From positions 9,984,040 through 10,048,039 of the forward strand of contig JAZBQD010000034.1 in assembly GCA_036583965.1 (NCBI GenBank): a stretch of 64,000 nucleotides of DNA, given 5' to 3'. The position numbers and the translations under genes are program-made. Of the stretch, positions 48,701 to 61,600 are shown one piece after another. Position 1 is the first letter of the stretch; each line of letters opens with the position of its first letter. The DNA is from Prunella strophiata (taxonomy: Eukaryota; Chordata; Aves; Passeriformes; Prunellidae). The notes under the pieces were generated by a model. The model was not told where the DNA came from. It searched no databases and was given only the letters and a program-made list of their open reading frames with translations.

Positions 48701-51700
48701 ATTCAGTAAGTTAAGGGGGAGCATAAAGAGGTATTTCAGTCAAAGTTACTCCAAGAATATTTCTTACAGACTAAAATATGTCGTGTGTTATGTCCTAAGC
48801 TTTTTCCACTTTTGAGAGCAGTGTTGCTTTATTTTTGATTATGAAAGGGAAAAATAGTCACTTAATCTTGCTTAATTTTTAGCTTTAATTTTCAAAAGGC
48901 AAAGGAATTCTGGCTATGATTTGATTTTTAAAATTGTATTTCTTAGGGCCTTTTTATTGTGATTCCTTTTTTCTTTGTCATCAACACTATCAGCAGTGGG
49001 AGATTAGGAAGTGATAGGAAAATTTGCTTCCAGAGAGAAGGCAGAGAAAATGTCTTTCTGTTTTTCCTCCCTCCCTATGTAGTTCTATTTCAAAACAGCC
49101 CACTGCACTAAATCTTTCCTGGAATGGAAGAACATACAAATTAGAGGAACCTTTCCATGTAAAACAATGCTGTTGTCTTGACAGCATAAATTCACAACTG
49201 GCAGGTGCTGTGTAGGTTGCAGTACAGACAGCATGAGGTGCATATGCAGTTGAGCAGAGTGGGAAAAATCTTCTCTTCCTCAGAGGGCACCATCAGGATT
49301 CTCTGTGTGCAGCCCTGGCTGGTGCTGACCTGGAGTGGCTGTGGCCTTGCTCTGGTCGCTGTCTTGGTGTCTGGCTTGTAGCTGGTTGGCATCAAAAAGA
49401 GTAATGAAGTTGAACTAAGAGAAGGCACAGCCTGTTTTGTGTCACAGGCCCAAACATTTTAAATATGTATTGTTGATGCCATATCTAGATATAAATGAAG
49501 TCACCTCTTTTTCATTTGAGATTTTAAAATATAATACTTTAAAATAGAGTTTTAAAGAGACATAACTTCTGGAAAGCAGAAAAGAGAGGAGCTGGTTAAT
49601 CAGTGATCCTCCTATTAATGTCTCAATAAGAATCATGATAATTCTGCAAGTATGCAGCAGACATAAATATGGGACTGCTCTGCACTAAGTAAAATGTGCT
49701 CATTCTGGCTGTAAAAATGAGCCCCAGCATTTTTATTCTGCCAAAACAAACAAAAAAACCCTGGATAAAATAGAAATGTTAGCTCTAAACTGGATGTAAA
49801 AAAAGGAAATCTAGGAAAGTCTCCACTATATTTTATAATGATTTCACTGAACATTAGAATTATCTTAAGCCTTAGCTTGTCTCTCAAATGATGATTTACT
49901 AGCTCCAAGAAAGGGCAGTTTTACATGTATGAGATGCTTTTCTTGCTTAAGTCATATTGGAATATAATAATCCAGTCATTGGGTTTATAGCTTAGTAGCA
50001 GCCACTTGGCACAATGCAGTTCATGTAGCAGTCACAACTACTTTGACATTTGTCATAGCCTCAACTCTTGACTTGAATTCTCATTCTATTCATTTTAGGA
50101 AACAGACCCAGACTTTGATCATTGTGCTGTCTGCATTGAGAGTTACAAGCAGAATGATGTTGTTCGCATTTTGCCATGCAAGTAAGATAATAAAGTTGCT
50201 TTGTTTGGAAACTGTTCTCTTTTGCTTCACATGTAATGGGTGCATTGTAATTCACAAATGCATTTGTTGGATGTTTCCAGTCCTAATTACAGACACTTTA
50301 TTTCAGACTGTGGTGCCAGAAGGTGTGAAGGTGGGTTCTGGCACTGTTAGGACAATGGAGATTAAACATAATTGTATTAAAGGTATTGGCAATGGAGCTA
50401 TTGAGATTGCAGTGAGGTGGAGGGGTGCAGGTTAAAGGACCAAGTGATGGGCAGACTCAAAAAACTTCAGTGTAATGAGCCAGGTACAGCTGCAGCATTC
50501 TGTACTGTAGATGTGCAACAACTGGCTGCTGGTTTTAAAACTGTAGGGAATGGAAGTGAAGTCTTTGCAACCTTCATACCTCCTGACATTTGTCAGCCAC
50601 TGTGCTGTCATCTGTCTTTGGTCTCTTCAATGCAGTGTGATCTTGGCTTGTGTCTGAAGATTTGTACTTGCTGGGGATTCTGCATTACTGCTTAAAATGT
50701 AACAACTTCCTCCCCTTTTATAGCATTGTGTTGACATTTACAGGTTTTTAGTTTGCTTCCATTCCAATTCCATTCTTGAGTTGTTTTGGGACATTTTCTC
50801 TTTGAGAGATGCTTTTAAATACTTTTCCACCTGGTGGTTGATTTTGATGAATCATACATTTTGGTAGCATTAAGCATTACCAAAGACATCTTTCCCTTGT
50901 GTTCTGTAATGCAAAGCTTTCTCCTCATCTCCAGGCACAAAACCCACGTGTAAATTAGGTTGTATATATGCAGCAAGATCCAATAACTTGGCTTGCGCTT
51001 GGTACATAAATGGTTCTGCATGATACTCTAGAAGCAGCAAAGTCATGTGTTGGAGTTGATCTCCAGTCAGGCAGCAGCAGCACATAAGAGCTCATTATTG
51101 GTCTTCTGAATCCTCCTGCAGGCTGTTCTGAATAGCTTGAATATCTTCTAATGTGCTGGGTATTTCCATAATCATAAAAGGAAAACAGTATTATTTTATA
51201 TCTTGCTGATCAAAATGTGTGTGCATTGTACTTCTGTAGCCAAAAATCTAATTCAGTTTACTGTTCTCTGTGTTCCTTACCTCTTGGACACCAGGAAACA
51301 ATGACCTGTTTTAGATTCTCAGTGTTGTTTAGCTAAAATGCCCTATAACTGATTATTTAGAAACTCTCATTAAATATTCAGGAGTAGAAGAGCTTAGATT
51401 GTAAAGATTTGGGAGCTTTTGGTCATGTGGATGTGTGTGTATTTCTTTTTACAATTCAATAATTTTTACTCCAAGTTGATGTTCTGAAACATGTACTCCT
51501 AAGTGTAAAGTAAATATTTCAGAGTTACATCATTTATTGCAATCTCAAGTGAAGCTTGTATAGGTGAATTAAGCCCTGTTCTTTTGTTATGTTATGCAGA
51601 AGGTTACTCAGAAATTAGAGGAGGAACTTCTGGAAACTGCCCACCAGTTTTGGACCACTGAGATGATTGTTTTGTTAAGTGCCTCTTAAGAAAGCTTCTC

Positions 51701-52599
51701 TTGTGTAGTTCTACTGTGAGGCTCAAGGACATGGAATGAAAGGTCACAAGTCCCACTCTTCTGTGCCTTTCTCTTGGTACTGAACAAAGTGCAGGGGGAG
51801 GTCCTTGCCGGTGAAGAGAGGAATGACTCTTCCCTGACAGGAAAGCAGCTGTTCCCACTGAGCACAAGGCAGAGTTGGGATTAAAAGCCAATTTCCTTAA
51901 ACAACTGCCCCTTTGCAAGCACTGGATATGTTGCTGATATCTACAGATAGAATACAGATCATTTAAACAAGATGATCATTGATTTATTTTTTTTTTTTTT
52001 AATTTAAAAAAATAAAGAAAGAAAAGTCCTTTTTCCTCAGTCACCTTTATTGAGCTGCAGTCCTGCAGACAGGAAGCTCTGGGCTCTCAGGGGTAGTTAC
52101 AGCTGTTCAGGGAGCTGCATGCAGGTGCACCTGGCTGCCACCTCAGCACAACCTGCCCCAGTGCAGTTTCCCATGTAAAGGAGAGATCAAGGCTCTTGTG
52201 TAGATCATTTTCTGTTCTGTTTTTCACAAGAATGTAAGGTCAGCAAAGGCTCAGGTTACATTGCTGCCAAAGGCTGTATGACAACTTTTATGTTCACTTT
52301 CTACTTCTTTTTTACATCTCACTTTTCATTTGCTGCAGCCCAGCTTTTAAGTTAAGTACAAAACCATCTAGGCTAGACACAGTGAGATGGATGCTTTCCA
52401 CAAGACATTTTTATATTTGTAGATGAAAAGCCAACTAGTATCTTCAAAGATGGGCCCTATAAATTTCAGATTCCATGTGAGATTTTTCAGTCTTCTGTAC
52501 CTGAGATGCTTCTCCCCAAATCTTGTTATGGAGGTTTAACTCCTTTCTGCTTCCTCATATTTCAACCTTCTATTTTAGTGCAGCATGCAGTGTTAGTTA

Positions 52600-52630
<31 letters not shown>

Positions 52631-55600
52631 AGAAAAAACCAGCACACAGACAATAAAACAAAGCCTACAAGAGAGTTTCTAAGCCAGATGAGAAAATAAA
52701 TTGCAATGAAACCATGGAGAAAATTACTTGACCAAGAGGAAGCAAATAAAAGGCTAGAAGTTCTCACTGTTCCTGTTGTAATCATTAGACAGTAGGAATC
52801 ACTGACATGTGGCATCTTTGCTGCTTTCATCAATTTAAAAGTAGCCTTTCCCTTTAGTAGCACAGTTGTTCTCTGCAGTTAAGTATGGTCTGTCACACTG
52901 TGCTTCAGCAGAGGAATCTGCTCTGGGCAGACACACAGCAGGCAAAATCTATCAGCAGCTGAGCAAGTTGCACCTAAAATTCTGTAGCAAAACACCACAT
53001 TTGTGATGCAAAGTTTTGTGGCATGCAGGAAATTGTGACCAATTTAAAAATAAACTAAAGTGGAATGGTAGAAATTCAACTGCATTGTTTGCAGTGATTC
53101 ATTTTGTACTTCAGAGAGAGGTGTTCAGTACCAGCAGCCTATGGACATACCTACAGCTTTACTGCACAGAAGGACAAGCAGCCATCTGTTTTAGGCTTCC
53201 AAGCTTGAGGAATGTATCTTTTGTGAATGTCATTATGTAAGTGAAAAGTAAGAAGGAAAGAAGAAGGAAATGTCAGAGGGATCCTAGCAAAAGACAAACC
53301 TAATGGACAATTTTCCTTGTTCAGATAACTTTATTCTGTCATCACACTGTTGCACCTAGGGGCTGAATAGGCACTAGGTGAAAAGTGATCAGGAGCAGGT
53401 AGTGTGAAGGATTAGTGAGAGATAAGGGAAGAGGAGAGCAAAGTGACAGGTTAGAGAAGAACAGAAAATGACATTGGAAAGGGCAGAAAGGTGGCCAAGG
53501 AAGGAAGGAATTAACAAGATAGGAAAATAATTAAAAGAGTAGCAAATACTATAAAATAGATGTCTTTTGAGCCAAGGTTTTAATTCCTGCCCTGGGCAAG
53601 AAGAAGGAAAGTGACAAAAGTGACTGAACTGGATTTTCAGATTTTCATGCTTGATTCTGTGCTGCTGCAAATAGCTGTCCTTTTCAAGACCAAATTAACA
53701 TGGAGTCTTGATGGCATCCTTTCTGCTTCCTGCAGTGTCCTTGGACCCCAGGGCCAGGAGAGCAGCTGCCTCCAGCAGTAGCCAGAGAACCTGCTTTGCA
53801 GCAGCAAAGGTCCCTTTGGTGGGATGCTGCACTGAGAGCAGAGAAGGATAGTGAGCTCTAGGGAGACAGCACTTGAAAATCATTCAACCCTTCTCCTTTT
53901 GTGATGGGTGGATTTGGAGGCCTTACACCACCAAAAGAGATTCCTAAGTCACTTTCTCCCCTGTGAAATGCTGCAAAGAAGCTGTGTTGTACAAGAGTCG
54001 ATGTTATGGTGTTTATTACCAGCTGGAGGGCAACTGGATTGGGTGTGTGCTGACAGAGTGGAAAAATACCTGCAGGTCACCTGCCTGGAGCTGTGCCCGC
54101 ATGGGAGACTCCGGCAGTGCTGCCAGCCTGGCTGCCAGCCCTGCTTCCTCCAGCCCCAGGCTGTGTCACACCTGACTCCCCAGCCTGTGGCTCCTGGGGA
54201 GCCTCATCAGCTGTCGTGACCAAGAGCAACTCGCCGGGAACTCGTCGCGTTTATGGACTTGGAATACCAATGACAGGAGTGGGAAGATGGAGGAGGTTTA
54301 TGAGAGCAGAATTTTCAAGGGCTTACTTTGTCAGGGTGAGGTTTTAAAATAATTCTTGTTTGCTGTCGTCTTTGCTGTATAACTGCTTTTTAACTCTTGC
54401 AAACAGAGAAATCCAGACAGAGCCTGAGCCACAAGGATGCTATCAGCAAACTTTTTAAGAGGTAGAGAAACTGTGTAAGTAGTAGGCAGAGCCATGCTTT
54501 CTAAATCAATAACCTTTGGAGAACTGCACTTCTTTGAAACACATTAATAAACATCCTTGAAGATTTAGGAACTAAAAGCAAAGAATTAGGAGGTCATAAA
54601 AACAATTGGGCTGTGTATATAAATATATCAAAGTGCTAATGACTTTTTAAAGTAACTCATAGTATTTAGTGGATATATGTTGGCATTTATATCAGTCGCC
54701 TGCTTCACTTGATCTGAGTGCTTCTACAGCACTGATTAGCCAATAATGATGTAATAAAGCTGTTTTCATACTTCTGTGGAGTCTTGATATCTGCTCTTGT
54801 CCAAAATACTAGATTTTCAGGTTGGTTCTACTTTAGAAAACAACCTCCAGAGACTTCAAACATAAGCAAATAAAAGTAATAATTTGCCTAAAATTATTAT
54901 TAGAAAAAAATTATTAGAAAAATAGCATCTCTGTATGTTTCAGAATATTTCAAACCATGATGTATCACCCAGAGTTTCTAAGCGTTGTTTCCTGTAGTTT
55001 TGTGAGTTATAAAGGGGAATGCATTAAGACTTAGTAATAATAGAAGTTGAGTCTATTTTGGGTGATGATTTAAACAGAAAGCACTGTACATACCCTATTT
55101 TTTGTGATTGCCAGCTTGCTAGAGGACACAGGCCAGCTAAGTGGCTAACTGGGGTCCTTTAAATTTCTATTCCTGCATGTTCTGGGATGTAGACAAGCAA
55201 AATTATTTTGCTGCTTGTCCATCTTCTGTTAATTATTTTACACCCTAATTCTTTAGTTAGTACAGGTAGGACATACAGCTGTAGCTGCTTAGAACTTCAT
55301 TATGTTGATATTCTTTAGTCCCTCCATCAGCCTGACTAGACATAGACTGTTATATAATTATATTGTGTCTTTTGCCATGTTTAGTAGTTTCAGAAGACCT
55401 TCCAGGTTGCTTTACAGAGATTTAAGAGGGAATTATCTGGTAACATACCTCATTTGGTCCCTGGTTTTAAAATCCCAGGGGATAGGGAGCAAAGAACTCC
55501 CAGATTCCATTATGATCTTTCTCAGGCACAGAGCACAAGTGTAACCCGAGCAAGGAGGGGACAGAGAGAGCATCTCAGCTTTGTGCTGCCTTGGGGCATG

Positions 55601-58600
55601 CATAGCCACCTCTTCCAGACCCTGCTGATGCCTCAAATAAATGCCAAAACCTGCTTGTTCTGCCCCTGCCCCTTCCCTGCTGGCTCCAGAGCACAACTCC
55701 TTGCTGACTAAGCAGCCCTTGTAATTGCTGATCTTTGTCATGATCACCAGTCTGTCGTGTTTGGGTGTGCCTGCACTTACTGGCTTCTTGCTCTGCAGCC
55801 AGCACCACTGGAAATGAAGGATCAGGGCTCTTATCATAGGAATTAACATAGGCAGTTGCTCAGACTAGGTTATTATGAGTATTTGCTAAAGCTATATTGG
55901 GTAGTCAGTCCTGTGATACCCATTCCTGCCATGAATATGCTCTGAAAAGCTCTTTGCCATTTGCAAAGCTAAGAGGGCATTTCCTTTACTTCCTTTAATT
56001 TATACACCTTCTTTTGGTCTCTGCATAGTCCTTCCTTGTTATACTGGTTTATATCAATCCCAACATTTACACTTATATCCATGTATGTGACTAAGATTTT
56101 GAATGCATTGTAGGAGGCAATTCAGACTGTTGCCTATTGCAGAGTTCCCTGCTTTGCAAGTAGGAGCCCAATTTGCCTTTCCATTTCTGAAAGCCCAGTT
56201 TGCCTTTCCTTTTATTTTTATGACAACCTTATGGTGATGGACATGTTTTCCTTCTTGATATCAAGAAATACTGATGGCAGGGAAAGCCTTCTTTCTACTT
56301 CAGTGTGATAATTATAAAAGCCTTTTCAAAGTCAAACAGGAGTGTGTTTGGGTTGGTTCCACTGACTTGTGAACAGAATTGACAGCTGCTAGGTCTGTGC
56401 TCTTCCTACCAAGTTTATGCTCAAGATTGTGCATCAAAACTGGGTCAGGACTACAGATAAGGTTATGTGGAAATGACATTACCTTGGTTCTTCTACCTTA
56501 CATCCACTACTCACATCCACAATAAAAGGGGGAGAGGGGTGAGGGAGGAACAAAAATCTTCAAGTGTTTCCTCCTAATTGAACTATTAGTAAAGAGAGAC
56601 GACCACAAGCAATATTTTTAATTTATTTTTTTAATTACTGCAATTAGCACCGAATACTGGCAATTCTAAGAATTGCATGTATTTTAAGATAAGAAAATAA
56701 ACCAACTATCCAAAAGTTTAAGTGGTTTTCATTGTATTAAATAGAATTGTTTGCAAATTATGTATGTACCTTCTCTGCTCTTCTAGGCACGTGTTCCACA
56801 AAGTCTGTGTGGATCCATGGCTCAGTGAGCACTGTACATGTCCAATGTGTAAACTGAACATTTTGAAGGCACTGGGAATTGTGGTAAGTTGCTTGGTTGT
56901 GAACTCTTCCTCCCATGTCTGAGAACCAAAATAGAAAGAATAATTGTAGGGGAGAGAGAAGGAAAGGGTGTTCCAGTGCCCTTACTCAGAAAATATTTGG
57001 GGTTTTCTACAAATTTCTTTGGTGCCGATGTGTTGTTTTTCTTTCTTTCCCTGGTTGGTAGTTGAGAATAAATTGTTATATTTGCACTTATGACAAGTAT
57101 CTATAGAAGTATGCTAGATTCTCTGTAATCTTCCTTTTTCTCAAGTCCTTTCAACTCTTCTTGTTGAATTTACTCTCTGAATCTCTTGTTCTTGTGCTTT
57201 CCTGTAGGCAGTCTTAAATTTGCACATTAAAAGCCCTGCCCTAGCCAAGGCCAGTGAGTTTTCCTCAAGCAGCTCATGTCTTATGGGATCCCTGAGGACT
57301 GCTTTCATTGACCAGTTCATAAAGGGACAGCAGTGAAACCTCAAAGCAGATTTTTTTAATCTTTCCTGTATGAGGAAAAAATTACAAAGTGGGAGTGATG
57401 CTCTTTTCAAAGTAAGAGAAGAACATATGGAGAGACTGTCTAAAGTGGCTTTTGATTCAAGACAGTGAGAATAATCAGGCCTCCATTTTTAGCTGTGTCA
57501 GTCGCAAATTTGCACATTTCCTGAGAAATAGTAGCAGATATTTTGTGGATGACCTGTTTCTGCAGTTAATAACATCCCTGGGTTTTTAGAAGAGCATACA
57601 GAATTCAGAGTTTGTCATGGTTGGGGTAAGCCATACAGCCATAGGCTATGACACAGGTGTACTTGAGTCTCTTCCTTGTATCTCAATCCTTTTTTCTGCT
57701 TTTTCCTTCTCCTCTTTAAGAGGTAGAGGAGGTTCATTCACATGTTTCTCACCTGTGTGACCTCGGGACAGCCACAGCAGCTGAACACAGAGTGTGTGTG
57801 TGGTTCCATTCAATGTGTGGGAGCATTCCCCAGTGTAACGTGGAGCTGTGTTTCCCACCAGCCCAACGTGCCGTGCACAGATAACGTCGCCTTTGACATG
57901 GAGAGGCTGACGCGGGGGCAGCCGGCCAGCAGGCGCTCGGCGCTCGGCGACTTCGGCACCGACAGCTCCCTCAGCCTGGAGCCCCTGCGCACCTCGGGCA
58001 TGTCACAGCTGCCACAGGACGGGGAGCTGACACCCAGGTCAGGAGAGATCAACATTGCAGTGACAAGTAAGTGTCCTTCGGCTCCCGGTACCATCTACGG
58101 CTTCCGTGGTGTGTGTGTGTTCCTCTGTGCTGCAGGGCCCTGGTGATGGATGTCCCTGCAGGGACAAAGGTGACCTCAGTGTCTCTGCAAGAGGCATATG
58201 CTCCTTATTGGAACCAATAACTCTGGGTATGACAGTGCCAACACTTCCATTATTAATGGTAAATCCATTTAGATCCGCATACAAAGAACCCTGGATGAAC
58301 TGAAATGGCACCAAAATAACCTTCCTGAATTCGGTAACCAGCAGAAGAAGCTGGATTGCCAAAACTGTTATTTATCCCTTCAGAATACTTAACATGCAAT
58401 AATTTATACAAATATAAATATTTTAGCTGATAGCTATTTCTGCAGACATTTTTTTCCCCTGAGAATATTGCTACTGGAATTCTGACGTCACTTAGCAGGT
58501 GTTTTTTCTTACAAAATTTGTGAATTAAAGAAGCAGTTGATGTGCCAACATTTGAGTATTGTCCAAGTGTTTTATAACATCAGAAAACTGTTCCTGCACT

Positions 58601-61600
58601 GCTTGAAAGCTCTTATCCATAAGAGCAGCATGGAAAATTTCCACTTACTGGAATTTACCTAGGGTTTTTAATGTACAATAGCACTATAATAAATACAGTA
58701 TGTGTGGGATTGCATCAGTTTTCCACATGCTGTACAGTCTCAACTTGATGCACGGATGGTTGTTTTTCTGGCTGAATTGAAAAATAGAATCCATGCAGCA
58801 CAAGCAGTCTAATTTTCTCCTTGTATTTTGTTTATGAGCATCTGTGATCTAGATTTTGAACTTAATGACACTGGTTGCCACTGATACATGTATACAAGGC
58901 AGTGAAACCTATGCAGTTTATTAAGAGTGTTTCTTTAGATGCTGTAGCAAAGTAAATATCTCATTAAAAAGAAAAACAACTCACCTCATGAAAAATGTAG
59001 TACATATCTGGAAGTGTTCTGATTTGAGATGGGAAAATCCACATACAAAATATGGATTCTCCACAAAGCCAGTAAGTCACTTTGCCATCGAGTGTTCAAC
59101 CTCTGGTTCACCTTGCACTCAGTTGTGTTGAACAAGAACAGATCCGTTGCTGTGCTGCTTTCTTGTCATGGGTGGGAAAACTGTAGTTTTCACTTTTTAC
59201 TAATTGCCTTTTCTGAAGGTGTTTTTTACTGTCTGTTCCCAGCTGTAGTGCTGCTTGTGCACAGATGGGATGCCAGGGTAAAACAAGAAATAACCACCAA
59301 CAGTTCATTCTGACAATGTTTATAAAATAAAGCTTTAGAAAGGGCTCTTGAAATGTTTGTATTTATGGATGACACATGCGTTCTTTGATGCATGAGAGTT
59401 AAACCAAAAGCTGTTCAACAACAGTGTTTCTATTCTGAACTGCTACTGTATGCCAGGTTGATCCTGGGGAAAATTTTGAATAGTGAACATTCTTTAATAG
59501 ACTTTTTTATATTACTTTTTTGTTTAATATGTGTATATGTCTACCCTAGTATTGAAATTATTTTTCTATGGGTATATCTGTCTATTAAGTAGAAAACTGT
59601 AGTTATGTTTTACTGTTGAGCAATCTATTCTGATTTTTGTTGGGTTTTAAATATAAATTCAGGAGGGAGGGGGCAAAGACACAGTTGAAGTGTGACTTTG
59701 GGTGTGCTTGTGTGAAAGCTGCATCTCCCCAAACCTAACCCAACCTGACAGTCGTCTTTCTGACTTGGGGGTGGACAGAGTTTTCATTACATTTCCCCTT
59801 GATCCTGCATTTCACTTTGCATTGTTGAATAACTTCTTTATCACTAACCCTTGGGCTCAGCCAGGAAATACTATTTGTGCCATGCTTTTTTTCTGCACCT
59901 CTCTCTGCACCTCTCTCCACTTCTTCTTTGCTAGCCTTCTCCCGTCAGTAACTCTGTGGCTTAACCTCCTTCTGCTTCACCTCCTGGGGCCAGTCATGGC
60001 TTAGAAGCCTCTTGCCTTCCGCCAGTGGTGTTTGAGGGAAATATTGGCATCGCTTTCTCCCACGAGTGATTTCCTCCCTTTCCTTTGTCAACAGAAGAAT
60101 GGTTTATTATTGCCAGTTTTGGCCTCCTCAGTGCCCTTACACTCTGCTACATGATCATCAAAGCCACAGCTAGCTTGAATGCTAATGAGTAAGTAAATAC
60201 TCAGATGTTTCTGTGCGTTGCTGGTGGGTGTGTGTCATGGACAACATTGGGAATAAATACCAACAGAAGGGGGAATGTGTAGTTTTCAAGGAATCAAATT
60301 CATTTCCTGCTTTTCTCAAACACCAGTGTCTCTGTTAACAGCAGGTTTCAGGGTAACATGTTAAGTCCCTCTCAGTTTATATTTAGCTGGGTTGTCTGAG
60401 GAAATCTCTTTGCTAAGTGGAGACATGAAAAGGGGAAAACAGAGAACATTTATGGTCAGTTTTTGATCAATGTTCATTAAATTGCCATGTTCAAAATTCA
60501 CCTGCCAGAGCCAAAACTTACTACCAGCAGTTACCTTTTACAGTTTTCACCTCAATTTTATAGTCAAATTTCATATTAAAAAATCCTGTATTCCTAGTTT
60601 GCACATTTTCAGCTAAGGGGGGAAAAAAAGGTGTTTAAATGGGATACTACCTTTTTCCTCTTGGGTGAGGGAGAGATGAAAGCAATGTATGCAGTACTGT
60701 TTCTTCTCTCTTAAATGAAGTGATGCTTGCTTCCATGCTTTCTTAACCTGTGTGGAAACCCCCAGCCTCCCTTCAGGCAGGCTGAAAAAGAAATTACCCT
60801 AGCAGATGACTTTCTTTTTTTTAATAATTCTGTGTATGGCCAAGTATAAATATATTTTGCAGCTCTATTAACTAGGTACCTCTAGTTATTTTCATGTAGG
60901 TGTACAGAATATCTGGGCTCAGGATATATGTTTAATCTTAATTTAATTTTTTATTTGGGAAGGCAAAGTGTCAACATCTTTCTTTGTCTCTGAACATCTT
61001 GACACAGCTGAGTTTCCATTAAAGTGCTGATCTCTCTACCAGAAGTGGGGTGAGATCCAAAGAAATGCAGCTGGGAAATGCAGCTTTATAAACATTTTCT
61101 TTGGATTTTTTTTCCCCTTTTTTTCTTTGTTTTTTTTTCTTTTTGTGTTTGGGAAGTATAAGGTGTCCTCAGTAAGATGGAAACATGTCTAATAGTTTCC
61201 AGTGTAACATTTTAGGCATCAAAGAGTCTCCAGTGTATAATTTTAGGCAATCTCAAGCTAGTGATCTTCAGGAGGGTCTGTATTATTTGCCATCAGGGAT
61301 TTTTGATTGCCAATAATTTGCAAATCTTCCTCCTCTTTTCATATGCTGATTCCAAAAGGGCTTCTTGAAGAAAACTTCAGAACTTCAAAAAGCCTATCAA
61401 GTCTACTGCTTTTTGGTTTTTTTTCCATTTGTCAAAATCTTGAAGTTGCAGCCATCAATCAGCAGCTTGGTGACAGAGCAGCTGAACAAAGTTAATCTTT
61501 AATCTGCCTGGAAGAGTAGCTTGGGAAAGCATGGGGCAAGATGAGCTGCAGAACAGGAATGCCTGCATTGCTGGGCACTTGCACGTCCTTGGGAAGGAGG

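Noticed and set aside
55433..55849. 138-codon - strand frame in RNF130 intron 5
   Set aside because: No homology recognised, no splice partners, and overlapping + strand frames are equally open.
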